64,000 nt of DNA from Streptomyces varsoviensis (GCF_000718635.1 NZ_JOBF01000003.1:682001-746000), one strand, 5' to 3'; numbered from the stretch's first letter, positions 1 through 9,114 are shown. The notes: generated from the sequence alone by a model not told the origin. Numbers and translations are program-made.

Positions 1-1232
1 TCGCCGAGCGCCAGGCCGTCCTCGTCCAGCAGTCGCCGCAGGTCGTCCAGGACCTGGTCGGCCGCGTCCCCGGGCAGCCGGTCCACCTGGTTGAGCACGA
101 CGAACGTCACCTCGGCGTAGCCGGCCAGCGGCCGCAGATAGCGCTCGTGCAGCACCGCGTCCGCGTACTTCTCCGGGTCCACCACCCAGATCACCGCGTC
201 CACCAGCCCCAGCAGCCAATCCACCTGTTCGCGGTGGTCGACCGCGGCCGAGTCGTGGTCGGGCAGGTCGATGAGCACGAGCCCGCGCATCTCCGGGTCG
301 TACGGCCGCGGTGGCCGCAACCGCGCCTCGGGCGGGATCCGGAGCCGGTCCAGGAGGCCGCCCGCGTGGTCCGTCCAGGCGCACGCGACGGGCGCGCACG
401 TGGTGGGGCGGCGCACCCCCGCCTCGGAGAGCCGGGCGCCGGCGAGGCAGTTGAAGAGCGTCGACTTCCCGCTGCCGGTGGCCCCGGCCAGGGCCACCAC
501 CGTGTGGTCGAGGGAGTGCCGCTGCCGTGCGGCGGCCTCCTCCAGGACCCGGCCGGCCTCGGCCAGTGTCCGCCGGTCCACCCGCGTCCGGGACAGCCCG
601 ACGAGCTCGCGCAGGGCGTCCAGGCGGGGCCGCAGGGAGCTGAAGTCGCTCCTGGAGACGGGAAAGGCGGGGGCCGCGTACCGAGGCACGCCGCGCGCAC
701 GCGTCCCGTTCTCGCGCGCTTCCGCGCCGCCTCCGCATCCAACGTGATGCGCGTGGCCCCCGTAGCTTCCATAGGACCCCGGGGCATACGCGTAGTCCTT
801 ATAGGGCACCGCGTACTCCCCGGGCTCCCAGGTCCCGCCTTCCGGAGTCGTAGGGGCCGCTCCTGTGCCGCGTCCGGCTCGCCACCGCGCCCCGTGGCCC
901 GTCGCGCCGCCGCCTGTCATGTCGTGGTGCGGTGCGCCGTGGCGCGGTGAGCCGTCGTCCGTCGCGCTGTCGCTCGTCGCGTCGTCGCTCGTCGCGCCGG
1001 GGCGCTGCGCGCGGCGGGCGATCAGCCCGTCGTCCCAGGAGGCCCGGCGCATCACCAGCGGCGGCACCAGGGGGGCCGAGGGGGCCGAGGGGGCCGTGCC
1101 GGGGTCAGGGGCGAGACGGAAACCGGCGTCGCCGAGGGCGCTGGTGCCACCGGCGTCCCCGGCGGTGTCTCCGGGTTCGCCGGTGTCGTCATCGGCGGCG
1201 GGCCGGGGCGGGTTCGCGGTCACCGGGGTCAC
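1..1232 (-). CDS. dynamin-like GTPase, C-terminus cut by window edge
   Basis: The frame starts at GTG 1232, which overlaps the stop of the upstream gene as GTGA, and stays open to base 1, so about 410 codons are seen and the C-terminus is missing. The first ~190 residues are low complexity (Gly, Asp, Ser, Ala) and probably disordered. A G domain follows: Walker [10 protein letters not shown] near residues 250-258, a G3-like DLPDHD near 320 and a G4 NQVD near 380. This is the YfjP/dynamin-like large GTPase type. With the gene before it, it forms a translationally coupled pair, an arrangement that recalls the DynA/DynB septum-stabilising dynamins of Streptomyces sporulation. That identity is an inference; no membrane segment can be judged because the end is missing. 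Confidence 0.85.
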   Translation of the reverse strand, partial: MTPVTANPPRPAADDDTGEPGDTAGDAGGTSALGDAGFRLAPDPGTAPSAPSAPLVPPLVMRRASWDDGLIARRAQRPGATSDDATSDSATDDGSPRHGAPHHDMTGGGATGHGARWRAGRGTGAAPTTPEGGTWEPGEYAVPYKDYAYAPGSYGSYGGHAHHVGCGGGAEARENGTRARGVPRYAAPAFPVSRSDFSSLRPRLDALRELVGLSRTRVDRRTLAEAGRVLEEAAARQRHSLDHTVVALAGATGSGKSTLFNCLAGARLSEAGVRRPTTCAPVACAWTDHAGGLLDRLRIPPEARLRPPRPYDPEMRGLVLIDLPDHDSAAVDHREQVDWLLGLVDAVIWVVDPEKYADAVLHERYLRPLAGYAEVTFVVLNQVDRLPGDAADQVLDDLRRLLDEDGLALG

Positions 1233-2917
1233 CTCTCCTTCTGCAGCACGGACAGGGCGGCGATCAGCTCGGACTGGTGCTCCGGCGCGACGTCGAGCGC
1301 GTCCAGGGGCGCGAGCCGCAGGTCCCGTTCCGTATCGAGGACACGGGTGAGGCAGTCGTCGAGCAGTTCTCCGCCACGGTCGCGCAGCCGCAGGGCGCCC
1401 AGGGCGCCCAGGGTCTCGGCGAGCGTCTCACCGGCCGTACGGGCGCGGCGGCCCCCCAGGAGCGCGGCGGCGAGCAGGGCTGCGACCTGTTCGGGGTCGG
1501 CGGCGGCAGGCCGCTCGGCGGCCCGTACCTCTTCCTCCGCGGCCTCCTCCACGCACCGCCGCCAGCGCCGGACGGCGACGCCTACGCGGTCGGCGGTGGC
1601 GCGGGGGTCGTGGGGCGCGAGCGCGGAGGCGGCCACGGAGGCTCCCCGGGCGGCCTCCCTGGGGAGGGTCCCCGCTTCCTGTGCGGGCTCCACATGGTCG
1701 TCGGCGGCGGCGGTGGCGCAGCACAGGAGTGCGGCCAGGGACTCCTCCAGCGCGGTGAGCAGTTCCCCGGGGGTGCTGTCGCGGGGGTGGCCGCGCCAGT
1801 GGGTCAGCGCGTCGCCCGCGAGCGTTTCGCCGGCCGCGATCTCCCGCCGTACACGTTCGCCGGCCGCCGCGTACGCCCGTTCCGCGCGCTGCATCAGCCG
1901 CACGGCGGCGGCGTGCTGGGCGGCGGAGGCCCCGGCGAGGGCGGGCATCCGGGACCGCAGGGAGGCGACGACCCCGGCGGCGGTACGGGCCGCGGCGGCC
2001 GTCCGCGCCTCGGGGTCCTGGGCGCGGTGGGTGAGCCAGGCGCGGAGCGCGGCCACCGCGGTGGCGGGCAGGAGCCCGCTGCCGCCGCCGGCGGACTCGG
2101 GGAGTTCGGGGATGGTGAAGCGGGGGACGGAGCCGAGCCCGGCGGCGGTCAGCATCGCCGCGTACTGCCGCGAGACGTCGGCCGCGACCTGGTGCGGCAC
2201 CCGGTCCAGGACGGTGACGAGCGTGACGTCGTACTCCTTGGCCGTACGCAGCAGGTGCCAGGGGACCGCGTCGGCGTAGCGGGTGGCGGTGGTGACGAGG
2301 ACCCAGATGTCGGCGGCGCAGATCAGTTCGGCGGCCAGCTCCCGGTTGCGGGCGACGAGGGAGTCGATGTCGGGGGCGTCGAGGAGGGCGAGGCCGCGAG
2401 GGAGGGCGTCGTCGGCCTCGATGCGCAGGGCGGGCGGCGCGCCGTCCTCCTCGTACGCGCCGTCGCCGCCCTCTTCCGGCACCGGCTCCGGTTGCCGCCG
2501 CCCTTCTGCACGTCCGTAGCCGGCCGCCGCTTCCTGCGTGGGCATCCAGACGCGGCTCAGCCGCGGGAGGACCCGCAGCCCCGCGAACCAGTGGTGATCA
2601 TCGGGGTGGCACACCAGTACGGGCGTACGCGTGGTCGGTCGCAATACTCCGGCCGCCGTGACCCGCCGGCCGACGAGCGAGTTGACGAGGGTGGACTTCC
2701 CGGCTCCCGTGGAGCCCCCGACGACGGCGAGCAGCGGCGCTTCGGGGGCCTGCAGCCGGGGCACCAGGTAGTCGTCGAGCTGCGCCAACAGCTCGACGCG
2801 GCTGAGGCGCGCGCGGGCGGCGCCCGGAAGGGGGAGCGGGAAACGTGCGGCGTCTACACGGTCACGCAGTGCGGACAGCGCGTCGAGGAGCCGGGGCCGT
2901 ACGTCCAAGGTCGCCAC
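1229..2917 (-). CDS. dynamin family GTPase
   Basis: The protein has about 562 residues from GTG 2917, where the conserved-looking [19 protein letters not shown] begins. The frame is open further upstream to 3010, but those residues look non-coding. Walker [11 protein letters not shown] lies near residue 60, a G3-like DAPDIDS in the middle of the G domain, and a degenerate G4 (TVLDRVP) after it. The second half is Ala/Arg/Glu-rich helical sequence like the stalk of dynamin-like proteins. No clear membrane helix is seen. The stop overlaps the GTG of the next GTPase gene by four bases, so the two are co-translated and probably act as partners in membrane or septum remodelling. The role is inferred from family only. 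No strong Shine-Dalgarno sequence precedes the GTG. Confidence 0.85.
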   Translation of the reverse strand: MATLDVRPRLLDALSALRDRVDAARFPLPLPGAARARLSRVELLAQLDDYLVPRLQAPEAPLLAVVGGSTGAGKSTLVNSLVGRRVTAAGVLRPTTRTPVLVCHPDDHHWFAGLRVLPRLSRVWMPTQEAAAGYGRAEGRRQPEPVPEEGGDGAYEEDGAPPALRIEADDALPRGLALLDAPDIDSLVARNRELAAELICAADIWVLVTTATRYADAVPWHLLRTAKEYDVTLVTVLDRVPHQVAADVSRQYAAMLTAAGLGSVPRFTIPELPESAGGGSGLLPATAVAALRAWLTHRAQDPEARTAAAARTAAGVVASLRSRMPALAGASAAQHAAAVRLMQRAERAYAAAGERVRREIAAGETLAGDALTHWRGHPRDSTPGELLTALEESLAALLCCATAAADDHVEPAQEAGTLPREAARGASVAASALAPHDPRATADRVGVAVRRWRRCVEEAAEEEVRAAERPAAADPEQVAALLAAALLGGRRARTAGETLAETLGALGALRLRDRGGELLDDCLTRVLDTERDLRLAPLDALDVAPEHQSELIAALSVLQKER

Positions 2918-3209
2918 ATGTGCAGAATGCCCAATTTCGTTGGGTTTTTGAAGCGTATGGCCATCGGTGCGCGAGGCGTGGCGAGTGAGGCCCAGGCATA
3001 ACGAGTACACAACACCCGCCGCCTGATGCGTGAAAAACGATGCAGAATTCGTACCTGCCTGCGATTATCGGGACCGCTTCACCGAACCTCCACAACGTGT
3101 CACGGAGGTGAAGCAACCGGGACGAGGTGCACGAAGCCCTATCCTTGTCCCCGGCAAGGTCACGGCACCACCGAGCCCGGGGCTTCAGCCGTCCGAGACC
3201 GTCACACCG

Positions 3210-3285
3210 GCCCCCGTAGCTCAGTGGATAGAGCAGGCGCCTTCTAAGCGCTTGGCCGCAGGTTCGAGTCCTGCCGGGGGCGCCA
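3210..3285 (+). tRNA. tRNA-Arg (anticodon TCT)
   Basis: A full cloverleaf can be drawn. The acceptor arm is GCCCCCG paired with CGGGGGC, the D stem GCTC/GAGC, the anticodon stem GGCGC/GCGCT around loop CTTCTAA, and the T arm GCAGG-TTCGAGT-CCTGC. The anticodon TCT reads AGA (and AGG), codons that are rare in this GC-rich genome. Discriminator G is at 3282 and the CCA end is encoded at 3283-3285. No duplicated tRNA 3' end that would mark an integrated element was noticed downstream. Confidence 0.97.
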
Positions 3286-3286
3286 C

Positions 3287-3322
3287 CACACCCTCACCTG
3301 GGAAAATACCGGTGAGGGTGTG
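3287..3322 (+). terminator. terminator hairpin of the tRNA-Arg gene
   Basis: Two bases after the CCA end, CACACCCTCACC (3287-3298) pairs perfectly with GGTGAGGGTGTG (3311-3322) around a 12-base loop rich in A. No long T run follows, as is usual in Streptomyces terminators. Confidence 0.75.
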
Positions 3323-3702
3323 TGAGCGCCATAAGCACACCGCTCACAGACCAAGCGCCTTCGACACCACGGCGGCCGCCCGCCCTTCCCGCCGGCCGCC
3401 ACCACACCCGAACACTCCGTCGACCGAACGCGCCACCGATCCCCCGGTCGTCCCGGCCCTCCCCTTCCGGCCGTACCCACCACGCGCCACACCCGACGCG
3501 ACCCACCCCCGCCCGCCCCGTCGCGACCCGCGTTCGGCCGCCGCCCGCTTGCCGACGGCGGGCGTTGTCAGTGCGGGAAGGCATGCTGCGTTCAGCGGCT
3601 CGGCCCGAGGGGCGGGCTGGATGCCGCTTCGAGGGAGGGGGCGCGAGCGGCCGGCTGCCCAGTGAGGCGCTGCGTCAGGTCGGCGGCGACGTACAGGGGT
3701 TG
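3323..3702. other. 380 bases without a supported gene
   Basis: C-rich sequence after the tRNA terminator. Frames are open on both strands but give Pro/Arg-rich strings with no protein-like pattern. The last ~120 bases (from 3583) may belong to the next gene if an upstream start is used. Confidence 0.5.
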
Positions 3703-4233
3703 ATGCGGTTCGACGCCGGTCTTGTGCACGCGATCGACGGGGCGGGCGCCGACCGTCAGCGCGTCGTCGCCAGGCTGGCGGCCCGCCGGGCCTACGACGT
3801 GGCCGGCCTGGCGGAACTCGACTGGGTCGTACCGGCCCTGGCGGCCCTGGACGAGGGGCGGCCGCTGCCGGCGCCCTTCGATGATCGTGAGCGCGTGTGG
3901 GAGCTGGTCGACAGCGACGAGCGGGTTCCGGCGAGATTGATTGAACGGGCGACGCCGCCTGGCCTGAAGGGCTTTGAGTCGTCGTCCAGTTCGCGCGGTG
4001 TGCAGTATTTGATCGGGCCGTTGCGGGAACGTGCCATCGCGGCGACCCGGGCCTCGGCCGCCCCGGCGCCCATACACATGTCTCAGCCGCACATGGCCGT
4101 TCCGGCCCTCTTCGCCGCCGCGGGGCCCGACCCGCTCCAGGCCGCGCTCGACGCCGTGTACGCCGCCGTCACCGCCTACGGCGCGGACCATCCCGACCTG
4201 CTCCGCGAGGTGTGGGCAGCGGTCCGCGGATAA
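3703..4233 (+). CDS. hypothetical protein
   Basis: Not recognised. From ATG 3703 the product has about 176 residues, with strong GC at third positions and a normal residue mix: an acidic/Leu-Ala helical N-terminal half (VVARLAARRAYDVAGLAEL), a Ser run near residue 90 and an Ala-rich helical C-terminus. The same frame is open upstream to an ATG at 3583 and a GTG at 3571, and a purine-rich stretch lies at about 3631-3642, so the start is uncertain. The opposite-strand frame over the same bases looks like a shadow. It sits between the tRNA and the lasso-peptide cluster, but nothing ties it to either. Confidence 0.5.
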   Translation: MRFDAGLVHAIDGAGADRQRVVARLAARRAYDVAGLAELDWVVPALAALDEGRPLPAPFDDRERVWELVDSDERVPARLIERATPPGLKGFESSSSSRGVQYLIGPLRERAIAATRASAAPAPIHMSQPHMAVPALFAAAGPDPLQAALDAVYAAVTAYGADHPDLLREVWAAVRG

Positions 4234-4487
4234 GCCCGGGGCGGACTGCCGCTACGGAGGGAAGACCCCGATTTCATTACTCTCCGCAATAAACGGGAAA
4301 GGGGGCGACGGCGGTGGCGGGGTACGAGGAAACGCTGGGGACACTGCTCTGACGTGCCGGGTTTACGGGCTGGAGTTCACTCGTGGGCGTGATGTTCGTC
4401 GGGGGGTCTAGCGCGCCGAGACCTCCGCGTGCGTCACTGTGTGTAGCGGATGGAACCGCCGTCCGAATCGATCGGAAGGTGATCACG

Positions 4488-4631
4488 ATGAGCGAGACGC
4501 TGCCCATCGAGCCCGCCGACGTCCGCGAGACCCCGCTGCCGGTCGAGACCGGCGAGTTCGTGGAACTCACTCGGGAGCGAGGGGGCGGGACGCCCGAGGG
4601 CAATGGCCCGCGCTTCCCCTTCTGGGGGTGA
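4488..4631 (+). CDS. lasso peptide precursor (A protein)
   Basis: A 47-residue peptide from ATG 4488, with ribosome site GGAAGGTGA (4474-4482) five bases upstream. It precedes cyclase, RRE and peptidase genes in the order A-C-B1-B2. The usual actinobacterial leader pattern is YxxPxLxxxGxxxxxT, with Thr two places before the cut. Here Pro16, Gly22 and Thr28 keep that spacing, while Tyr is replaced by Arg13 and Leu by Pro18. Cutting after Arg29 gives an 18-residue core, ERGGGTPEGNGPRFPFWG, in which Glu8 of the core can close an eight-residue ring and Phe14, Phe16 and Trp17 could act as plugs. The odd point is Glu rather than Gly, Ser, Ala, Cys or Leu at core position 1. A cut one residue later would give a seven-residue ring. 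Assignment as precursor is strong; the exact cut is inferred. Confidence 0.8.
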   Translation: MSETLPIEPADVRETPLPVETGEFVELTRERGGGTPEGNGPRFPFWG

Positions 4632-4733
4632 GGGGACCAGCGGCGGCGTAGGAGCGGGGGAAGCGGCGGCCGTCGCCTGAGCGGGAGCGGGTCGAGGGCC
4701 GAGGGGCCGAGGGGCCGAGGGCCGAGGGATCGC

Positions 4734-6656
4734 GTGGCACAAGGGGGCGTCGCGGTGGCGTCCGGGGAGGGGTGGAGCGTGTCGAGTACGGCAACGGGAT
4801 GCTGGTTCGTGGTGCTTCCGGACGCGGAGTTTCCGCCCGGTCTGGTGGCCCGGCTGCGGGATCGGGCCGCGGACGAGGTGCCCCACGCGTCGGGGCGGCC
4901 GTGGCTGCTGGGGTCGTGGACGGCGACTGGCCGGATGGCCCTGGCGCGGGCCGGCGGGCGACTGTTGGCCCTGTTCGGCGAGGCGTCGGTGCCCAGCGCC
5001 GCGCTGCGGGTCCGGCTGAAGAAGGTGCGGGCCCTCACGGACCTGGAGAGCGCGCTGGCCGGGGTGCACGGCAGTTTCCATGTGGCCGCGTCCATGGCAG
5101 GCCATGGGTACGTGCGCGGGAGCGCCTCCGGGGCCCGGCGCCTCTACCGGACCGAGATCGGCGGGGTGACGGTGTGCGCGGACCGGGCCCGGACCCTGGC
5201 CTGGCTCGTCGACGCGCGGCCGGACACCGCGCGGATCGTCGCTCACCTGGCCGCCCCGCAGCTCCCGCACCCGCTGGCCGGGGCATCGATGTGGAGCGGC
5301 GTGGAGGCCGTGGCTCCGGGCGACGCGCTGCGTACGGAGCCGGGCGGCCACGGGCACACCGCCCCGTGGTGGCAGGCTCCGCCCGCCGAACTGCCGCTCG
5401 CCGAAGGGGCCTCGGCGCTGCGCGACGCCCTGTGCGAGGCCGTCGCCCTGCGGGCGCGGCCGGACCAGGTCGTAGGGGCCGACCTGTCCGGCGGCATGGA
5501 CTCCTCCTCGCTGTGCTTCCTCGCCGCCGAGTCCGGTGCGTCGCTGGTCACCGCGACCCTGCACTGGAGCGCCGCCGGCAACGAGGACCGGGAGTACGCG
5601 CGTTACGCCGCCGAGCGGCTGCCCGGCGCCGAGCCGCTGGAGTTCGTGCCCGAGGAGCTGCCCGCCTGCTTCGCGGGGCTCGACGAGCCCCGTCCCCCGC
5701 TGGAGGAGCCGAGCTGCCTCCTGCGCGACCGGGCCATCCAGCGGCGCTTGGCGGGCGAGTTGCGCGGCCGGGGCGCGGTGCTCCGGCTGTCGGGGCACGG
5801 CGGCGATCACGTGGTGGTGCCGCCCGTCTCGTACCTCCACGGCCTGCTGCGGCGCAGCCCGCGCGCCGCGCTGCGCCAGACGGCCGGGTTCAGGGCACGC
5901 GGCCGGTGGCCGCTGGCCGCCACCGCGCGCATGCTGCTGAGCCGACGCTCGTACTCCGCCTGGCTGACGGCGGCGCGGGGGCACCTGCGCGAGGACGCCC
6001 CGGTCGGCGAGGCCCCGGACATCTGGGGTACGTACCCGCGGCTCCCGGCCTGGGCGAGCGCGCAGGCCGCCGAACAGTTCGGGGAACTCCTCGCCCGAGC
6101 CGCCGAGCGGGACGATCTGCCGCCCGCCTCGGAGGCCGGCCGGCACGCCAGAATCCATCAGATGCGCGAGGCCGGGCGCATCGCCGGGCTGTTGTACGAG
6201 GCCGGTGCAGCGGCGGACCTGCCGACACACAGCCCGTTCTGCGACGACACCGTCCTCGACGCGTGCCTGGCCGTACGGCCCGAGGACGCGGGCAGCCCCT
6301 GGTCGTACAAGCCACTGCTGGCCGCCGCGATGGGCGGCCTGGTCCCCGACCGTCTGCTGGAGCGCACCACGAAGGACCACTGCGGCACCGAATGGCACCA
6401 CGGCCTCAGAACCCACCGCCGCCAACTGGCAGCCTGGGCCGACACCTCCCTCCTGTCCGCCGCCGGCATCACCGAGCCGCGCGCTCTGCGGCTGGCCATG
6501 CTCAGCCCGGGGCTGAACACCGGCGGCGTCGCCGGGCTGGAGAACACGCTGGGCGCGGAGGCGTGGCTGCGCGAGGTGGCCGCCCACCCGGAACCCGAGT
6601 ACCTCGCCCTCCGCGACCCCCAGGAAGAGCCCTCCATTGACACAGCTACGCACTGA
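4734..6656 (+). CDS. lasso peptide cyclase (asparagine synthetase homologue, C protein)
   Basis: About 640 residues. The C protein of lasso biosynthesis activates the ring Asp/Glu side chain with ATP and forms the isopeptide bond with the core N-terminus. The synthetase ATP-pyrophosphatase loop LSGGMDSSS lies near residue 250. Later motifs fit the class too (RLSGHGGDHVV near 350, THSPFCDD near 500, a Lys-rich SYKPL segment). The N-terminal glutaminase-like domain lacks the Cys2 nucleophile of true asparagine synthetase, as expected. GTG 4734 is chosen, with GAGGGA just upstream; GTG 4755 is an equally possible start. The stretch between precursor and cyclase (about 4690-4730) holds repeated GGCCGAGG units. 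The 3' end overlaps the next gene by 20 bases, so the cluster is one operon. Confidence 0.92.
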   Translation: MAQGGVAVASGEGWSVSSTATGCWFVVLPDAEFPPGLVARLRDRAADEVPHASGRPWLLGSWTATGRMALARAGGRLLALFGEASVPSAALRVRLKKVRALTDLESALAGVHGSFHVAASMAGHGYVRGSASGARRLYRTEIGGVTVCADRARTLAWLVDARPDTARIVAHLAAPQLPHPLAGASMWSGVEAVAPGDALRTEPGGHGHTAPWWQAPPAELPLAEGASALRDALCEAVALRARPDQVVGADLSGGMDSSSLCFLAAESGASLVTATLHWSAAGNEDREYARYAAERLPGAEPLEFVPEELPACFAGLDEPRPPLEEPSCLLRDRAIQRRLAGELRGRGAVLRLSGHGGDHVVVPPVSYLHGLLRRSPRAALRQTAGFRARGRWPLAATARMLLSRRSYSAWLTAARGHLREDAPVGEAPDIWGTYPRLPAWASAQAAEQFGELLARAAERDDLPPASEAGRHARIHQMREAGRIAGLLYEAGAAADLPTHSPFCDDTVLDACLAVRPEDAGSPWSYKPLLAAAMGGLVPDRLLERTTKDHCGTEWHHGLRTHRRQLAAWADTSLLSAAGITEPRALRLAMLSPGLNTGGVAGLENTLGAEAWLREVAAHPEPEYLALRDPQEEPSIDTATH

Positions 6657-6897
6657 CGTCGCCTGCTGTCCCACCGAGGACGGCATGGTCCTGCTCGATG
6701 AACGCGACGGCCGCTACTGGCAGCTCAACGCCACCGGGGCCACCATCGTCCAGGCGCTGCTGGAGGGCGCCACCCCGCGGCAGATCGCCGATGGGCTCGC
6801 CGCCGCCCGCCCGGTCACACCGGAGCAGGCCCACGCCGATGTCGCAGCGCTCATCGACCACCTCACCCGTACCGGTCTGGTGGTGACGGCCTCGTGA
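6637..6897 (+). CDS. lasso leader-binding RRE protein (PqqD-like, B1)
   Basis: 86 residues, the normal size for a stand-alone RiPP recognition element. The LRTDVACCPTEDGMVLLDER start followed by GRYWQLNATG matches the PqqD-type winged-helix fold that binds the leader peptide and presents it to the B2 protease and the cyclase. The TTG start at 6637 lies inside the end of the cyclase gene, with GGAAG upstream; no better start exists before the conserved N-terminus. The C-terminal helices (TPEQAHADVAALIDHLTRTG) are complete. The stop overlaps the GTG of B2 as GTGA. Confidence 0.92.
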   Translation: MTQLRTDVACCPTEDGMVLLDERDGRYWQLNATGATIVQALLEGATPRQIADGLAAARPVTPEQAHADVAALIDHLTRTGLVVTAS

Positions 6898-7565
6898 GCC
6901 AGGTCCTCGACACGACGCCGGGCCGCCCGCCGCTGGGCCGCCGCCTCGCCGCCCGTGTCGCCGTCGGCTTGGCTCGACTGCTGGCCCATCTGCCGCCCCG
7001 GCGCCTGCGCGCCGTCCTGCGCGCCGCGCGGTGGGGTGCTACGCCCGCCGACTACGCCACCGCGCTGCGGGCGCGCCAGGACGTGACCGCGGTGAGCGTG
7101 CTGTGCTCCGGGCGCTACTGCCTCCAACGTTCCCTGGCCACCGCGCTGCTGTGCCGGCTGGGCGGCGTCTGGCCCACGTGGTGCACGGGGGTGCGTACGC
7201 CGCCCTTCGCCGCCCATGCCTGGGTGGAGGCGGACGGTCTCCGTGTCGGGGAGCCCGAGGAGGCCGCCACCTACCGCACTCTGCTCGCCGTCCCCCCGGC
7301 GTCCGGGTCCGAAGACTCCTCACCATCTGGCCTGTCCAGACCACCCGGCCTGGACAGGCCAGCCGACCTGGCCAGATCAGCCGGCCTGCCCACACCGCCC
7401 GGTCAGGACGGTCAGGACGGTCCGCCTCATCCAGCCAGTCCGCCCCGTCCGCCACATTCGACCCGTTCAGCCCGTTCAGCCCGGTCGGCCCGTTCAACCC
7501 TTTCGACCCGCTGGGGCCGGCGGGGCCGCTTCAGACGGGGCAGTCCGGAGGGGCCCTCGTCCTGA
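6894..7565 (+). CDS. lasso leader peptidase (transglutaminase-like, B2) with repetitive tail
   Basis: B2 removes the leader peptide using a Cys-His-Asp triad of the transglutaminase/protease fold. Cys is seen in RYCLQRSL (near residue 76), His in FAAHAWVEADG (near 106), and an Asp follows in that segment. The catalytic core is complete by about residue 140. B2 proteins usually end near there; this one continues for ~85 residues of Pro, Ser, Gly and Arg with short repeats (RPPGLDRPADL, then RSA units). That tail is encoded by direct repeats and is probably disordered. GTG 6894 overlaps the B1 stop. No transporter (D) gene follows, so export or immunity must come from elsewhere. Confidence 0.88.
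   Translation: MSQVLDTTPGRPPLGRRLAARVAVGLARLLAHLPPRRLRAVLRAARWGATPADYATALRARQDVTAVSVLCSGRYCLQRSLATALLCRLGGVWPTWCTGVRTPPFAAHAWVEADGLRVGEPEEAATYRTLLAVPPASGSEDSSPSGLSRPPGLDRPADLARSAGLPTPPGQDGQDGPPHPASPPRPPHSTRSARSARSARSTLSTRWGRRGRFRRGSPEGPSS
7456..7509 (+). repeat. 9-bp tandem repeat in the B2 tail
   Basis: Six 9-base units related to GTTCAGCCC run in frame through the end of B2, encoding (Arg-Ser-Ala)-type triplets. Units 2 and 3 are identical; the others differ by one to three bases. Confidence 0.75.
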
Positions 7566-7724
7566 GCGGCGGTCTGGTCCGTGTGAGGCCCGTCGGGCCG
7601 ACGGAGTTGCCTTCGGCGCTCGTCACCCCGGGGGGCATGGCGGCTCGCCGATAGATGGCGGTTTCGGCGGTGATATTCCATATGACGGGTACCAAGGTGG
7701 GGACGGAGGAGAGGAGTTCCCACC

Positions 7725-8345
7725 ATGCCCCAGACCACACAGCGCGAGACCGTCCGCGAACTGCTCGACGAACACGGCCGTACGTTCGCCCACGAGGCGG
7801 GCATTCGGCTCCAGAACACGCCACAGCCGCTGTACCGGCTGCTCGTGCTCTCCGTGCTGCTCAGTACCCGTATCCGGCACAACATCGCAGTCGACACCTG
7901 CCGGGCACTGTACGAGGCGGGGATGCGCGACGCCCGGCGGATGGCCGAGGCCACCTGGCAGCAGCGGGTGGACGCCCTGGGGAAGGGAGGTTACCGGCGC
8001 TATGACGAGAGCACCTCGACGCAGCTCGGGGACGGGGCGGAGCTGTTGAGGGACAAGTACAAGGGGGACCTGCGACGGATGCGGGAGGCCGCCGACGGCG
8101 ACATCGACGAGTTGCGCCGGTTGCTGCGCGAGGTGCCGGGGCTCGGGCCGGTCGGCGCGGACATCTTCCTGCGGGAGGCCCAGGGCGTCTGGCCCGAGGC
8201 CGCGCCGTATCTGGATGCCAAGGCGCTACAGGGGGCGCGCCGGCTCGGCCTGCCGGAGGACGAGAAGGCACTCGCGCGGTTGATGGGCGACGGCGACCCG
8301 GCCGTGTTCGCCGCCGCGCTGGTGCGCGTGGCCTTGGAGAAGTGA
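7725..8345 (+). CDS. HhH-GPD base-excision DNA repair protein (endonuclease III-like)
   Basis: 206 residues from ATG 7725, with GAGGAGAGGAG ribosome-binding sequence upstream. The helix-hairpin-helix is VPGLGPVGADIFLRE near residues 138-152, followed by ARRLGLPEDEKALARLM, the all-helical layout of the HhH-GPD superfamily that flips and excises damaged bases. The iron-sulfur cluster Cys residues of classical endonuclease III are absent. The Lys/Asp pair of the active site cannot be placed firmly, so substrate is unknown. It is a single gene, probably transcribed separately from the lasso cluster because a ~160-base gap precedes it. Confidence 0.8.
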   Translation: MPQTTQRETVRELLDEHGRTFAHEAGIRLQNTPQPLYRLLVLSVLLSTRIRHNIAVDTCRALYEAGMRDARRMAEATWQQRVDALGKGGYRRYDESTSTQLGDGAELLRDKYKGDLRRMREAADGDIDELRRLLREVPGLGPVGADIFLREAQGVWPEAAPYLDAKALQGARRLGLPEDEKALARLMGDGDPAVFAAALVRVALEK

Positions 8346-8555
8346 GTTCCCGCGCCCTCACCGGCCGGGACATGGCGGGCGGCGGCTCGGGGAGGCCGGC
8401 CGCTCGCGAAGGCCGGCCGGTGCGGGCGGGGGTGAGGCTTGGGGAGGCGAGGGTGCATGTCTGCGGCGAAGGCGGGTACGCGGGGGGCTTCCCGTCCTGT
8501 GCGGCACCCGCCCAGGACCGGCGACCGACCCGCTACGCGATGACAGGACTTTCGC

Positions 8556-8966
8556 ATGAACACGCCCATGGACCTCCCCTCCGGCAACGGCCTATCCCCC
8601 GCCCAGCAGGCGCTCAACGCCCTGTCCGAGAACACCCAGGACGAGGCGGCGCTGGAGACTCTGGCGGGCAGCGATGTGCTGCTCCCCGTTCCGGACGAGC
8701 TGAGCGACGCGCAGGAGCCCGACTCCGGGGACGTGGTGCTGCCGATCATGGAGCAGCCGGGTGGGGCGCAGCTCGTGCCCGTATTCACCTCGGAGCTGCG
8801 CATGGCGGAGCTGCTGCCGTCCATCTCCCGCTACCGGATGGTGCCGCTCGGCACCCTCGCCTCGCAGTGGCCCTCCGGGGAGCTGTCGCTGGCCATCGAC
8901 GCGAGTTCGCCCGGTGCCCTGACCCTCGATGCCCAGGGCGTACGGACCTTGCTGGCCCGGCCGTAG
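8556..8966 (+). CDS. SseB-like protein
   Basis: 136 residues. The order AQQALNALSENTQDEAALETLAGSDVLLPV, then VPVFTSELRMAELLPSISRYRMVPLGTLAS, then LSLAIDASSPGALTLDAQGVRTLL fits the N-terminal SseB domain, an alpha/beta fold of unknown biochemical role that is common in Streptomyces. The ATG at 8556 follows a short upstream gap without a strong ribosome site; the in-frame ATG five codons later is an alternative. A hairpin terminator lies 85 bases past the stop. Confidence 0.7.
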   Translation: MNTPMDLPSGNGLSPAQQALNALSENTQDEAALETLAGSDVLLPVPDELSDAQEPDSGDVVLPIMEQPGGAQLVPVFTSELRMAELLPSISRYRMVPLGTLASQWPSGELSLAIDASSPGALTLDAQGVRTLLARP

Positions 8967-9050
8967 GCCCGGACATGCGCGGTCGGACTCCCACGCCTGG
9001 ACCCGTGCCCTTGAACCCGTGCCTCTGAAGCCGGGGCCGCGGCGGGGACA

Positions 9051-9083
9051 GGGCGGGGCCGGGATGCGACCCCGGCCCCGCCC
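9051..9083. terminator. bidirectional terminator between convergent genes
   Basis: GGGCGGGGCCGGG (9051-9063) pairs perfectly with CCCGGCCCCGCCC (9071-9083) around a 7-base loop. It lies between the rightward SseB-like gene and the leftward genes starting at 9447. Confidence 0.75.
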
Positions 9084-9114
9084 CATCCCGTTTCGTCTCG
9101 CGTCCCTTTACTGG

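Noticed and set aside
3210..9100. tRNA followed by accessory genes as a possible integrated element
   Set aside because: No integrase, excisionase or repeated tRNA 3' end was found, and the lasso genes have the same base composition as the rest.
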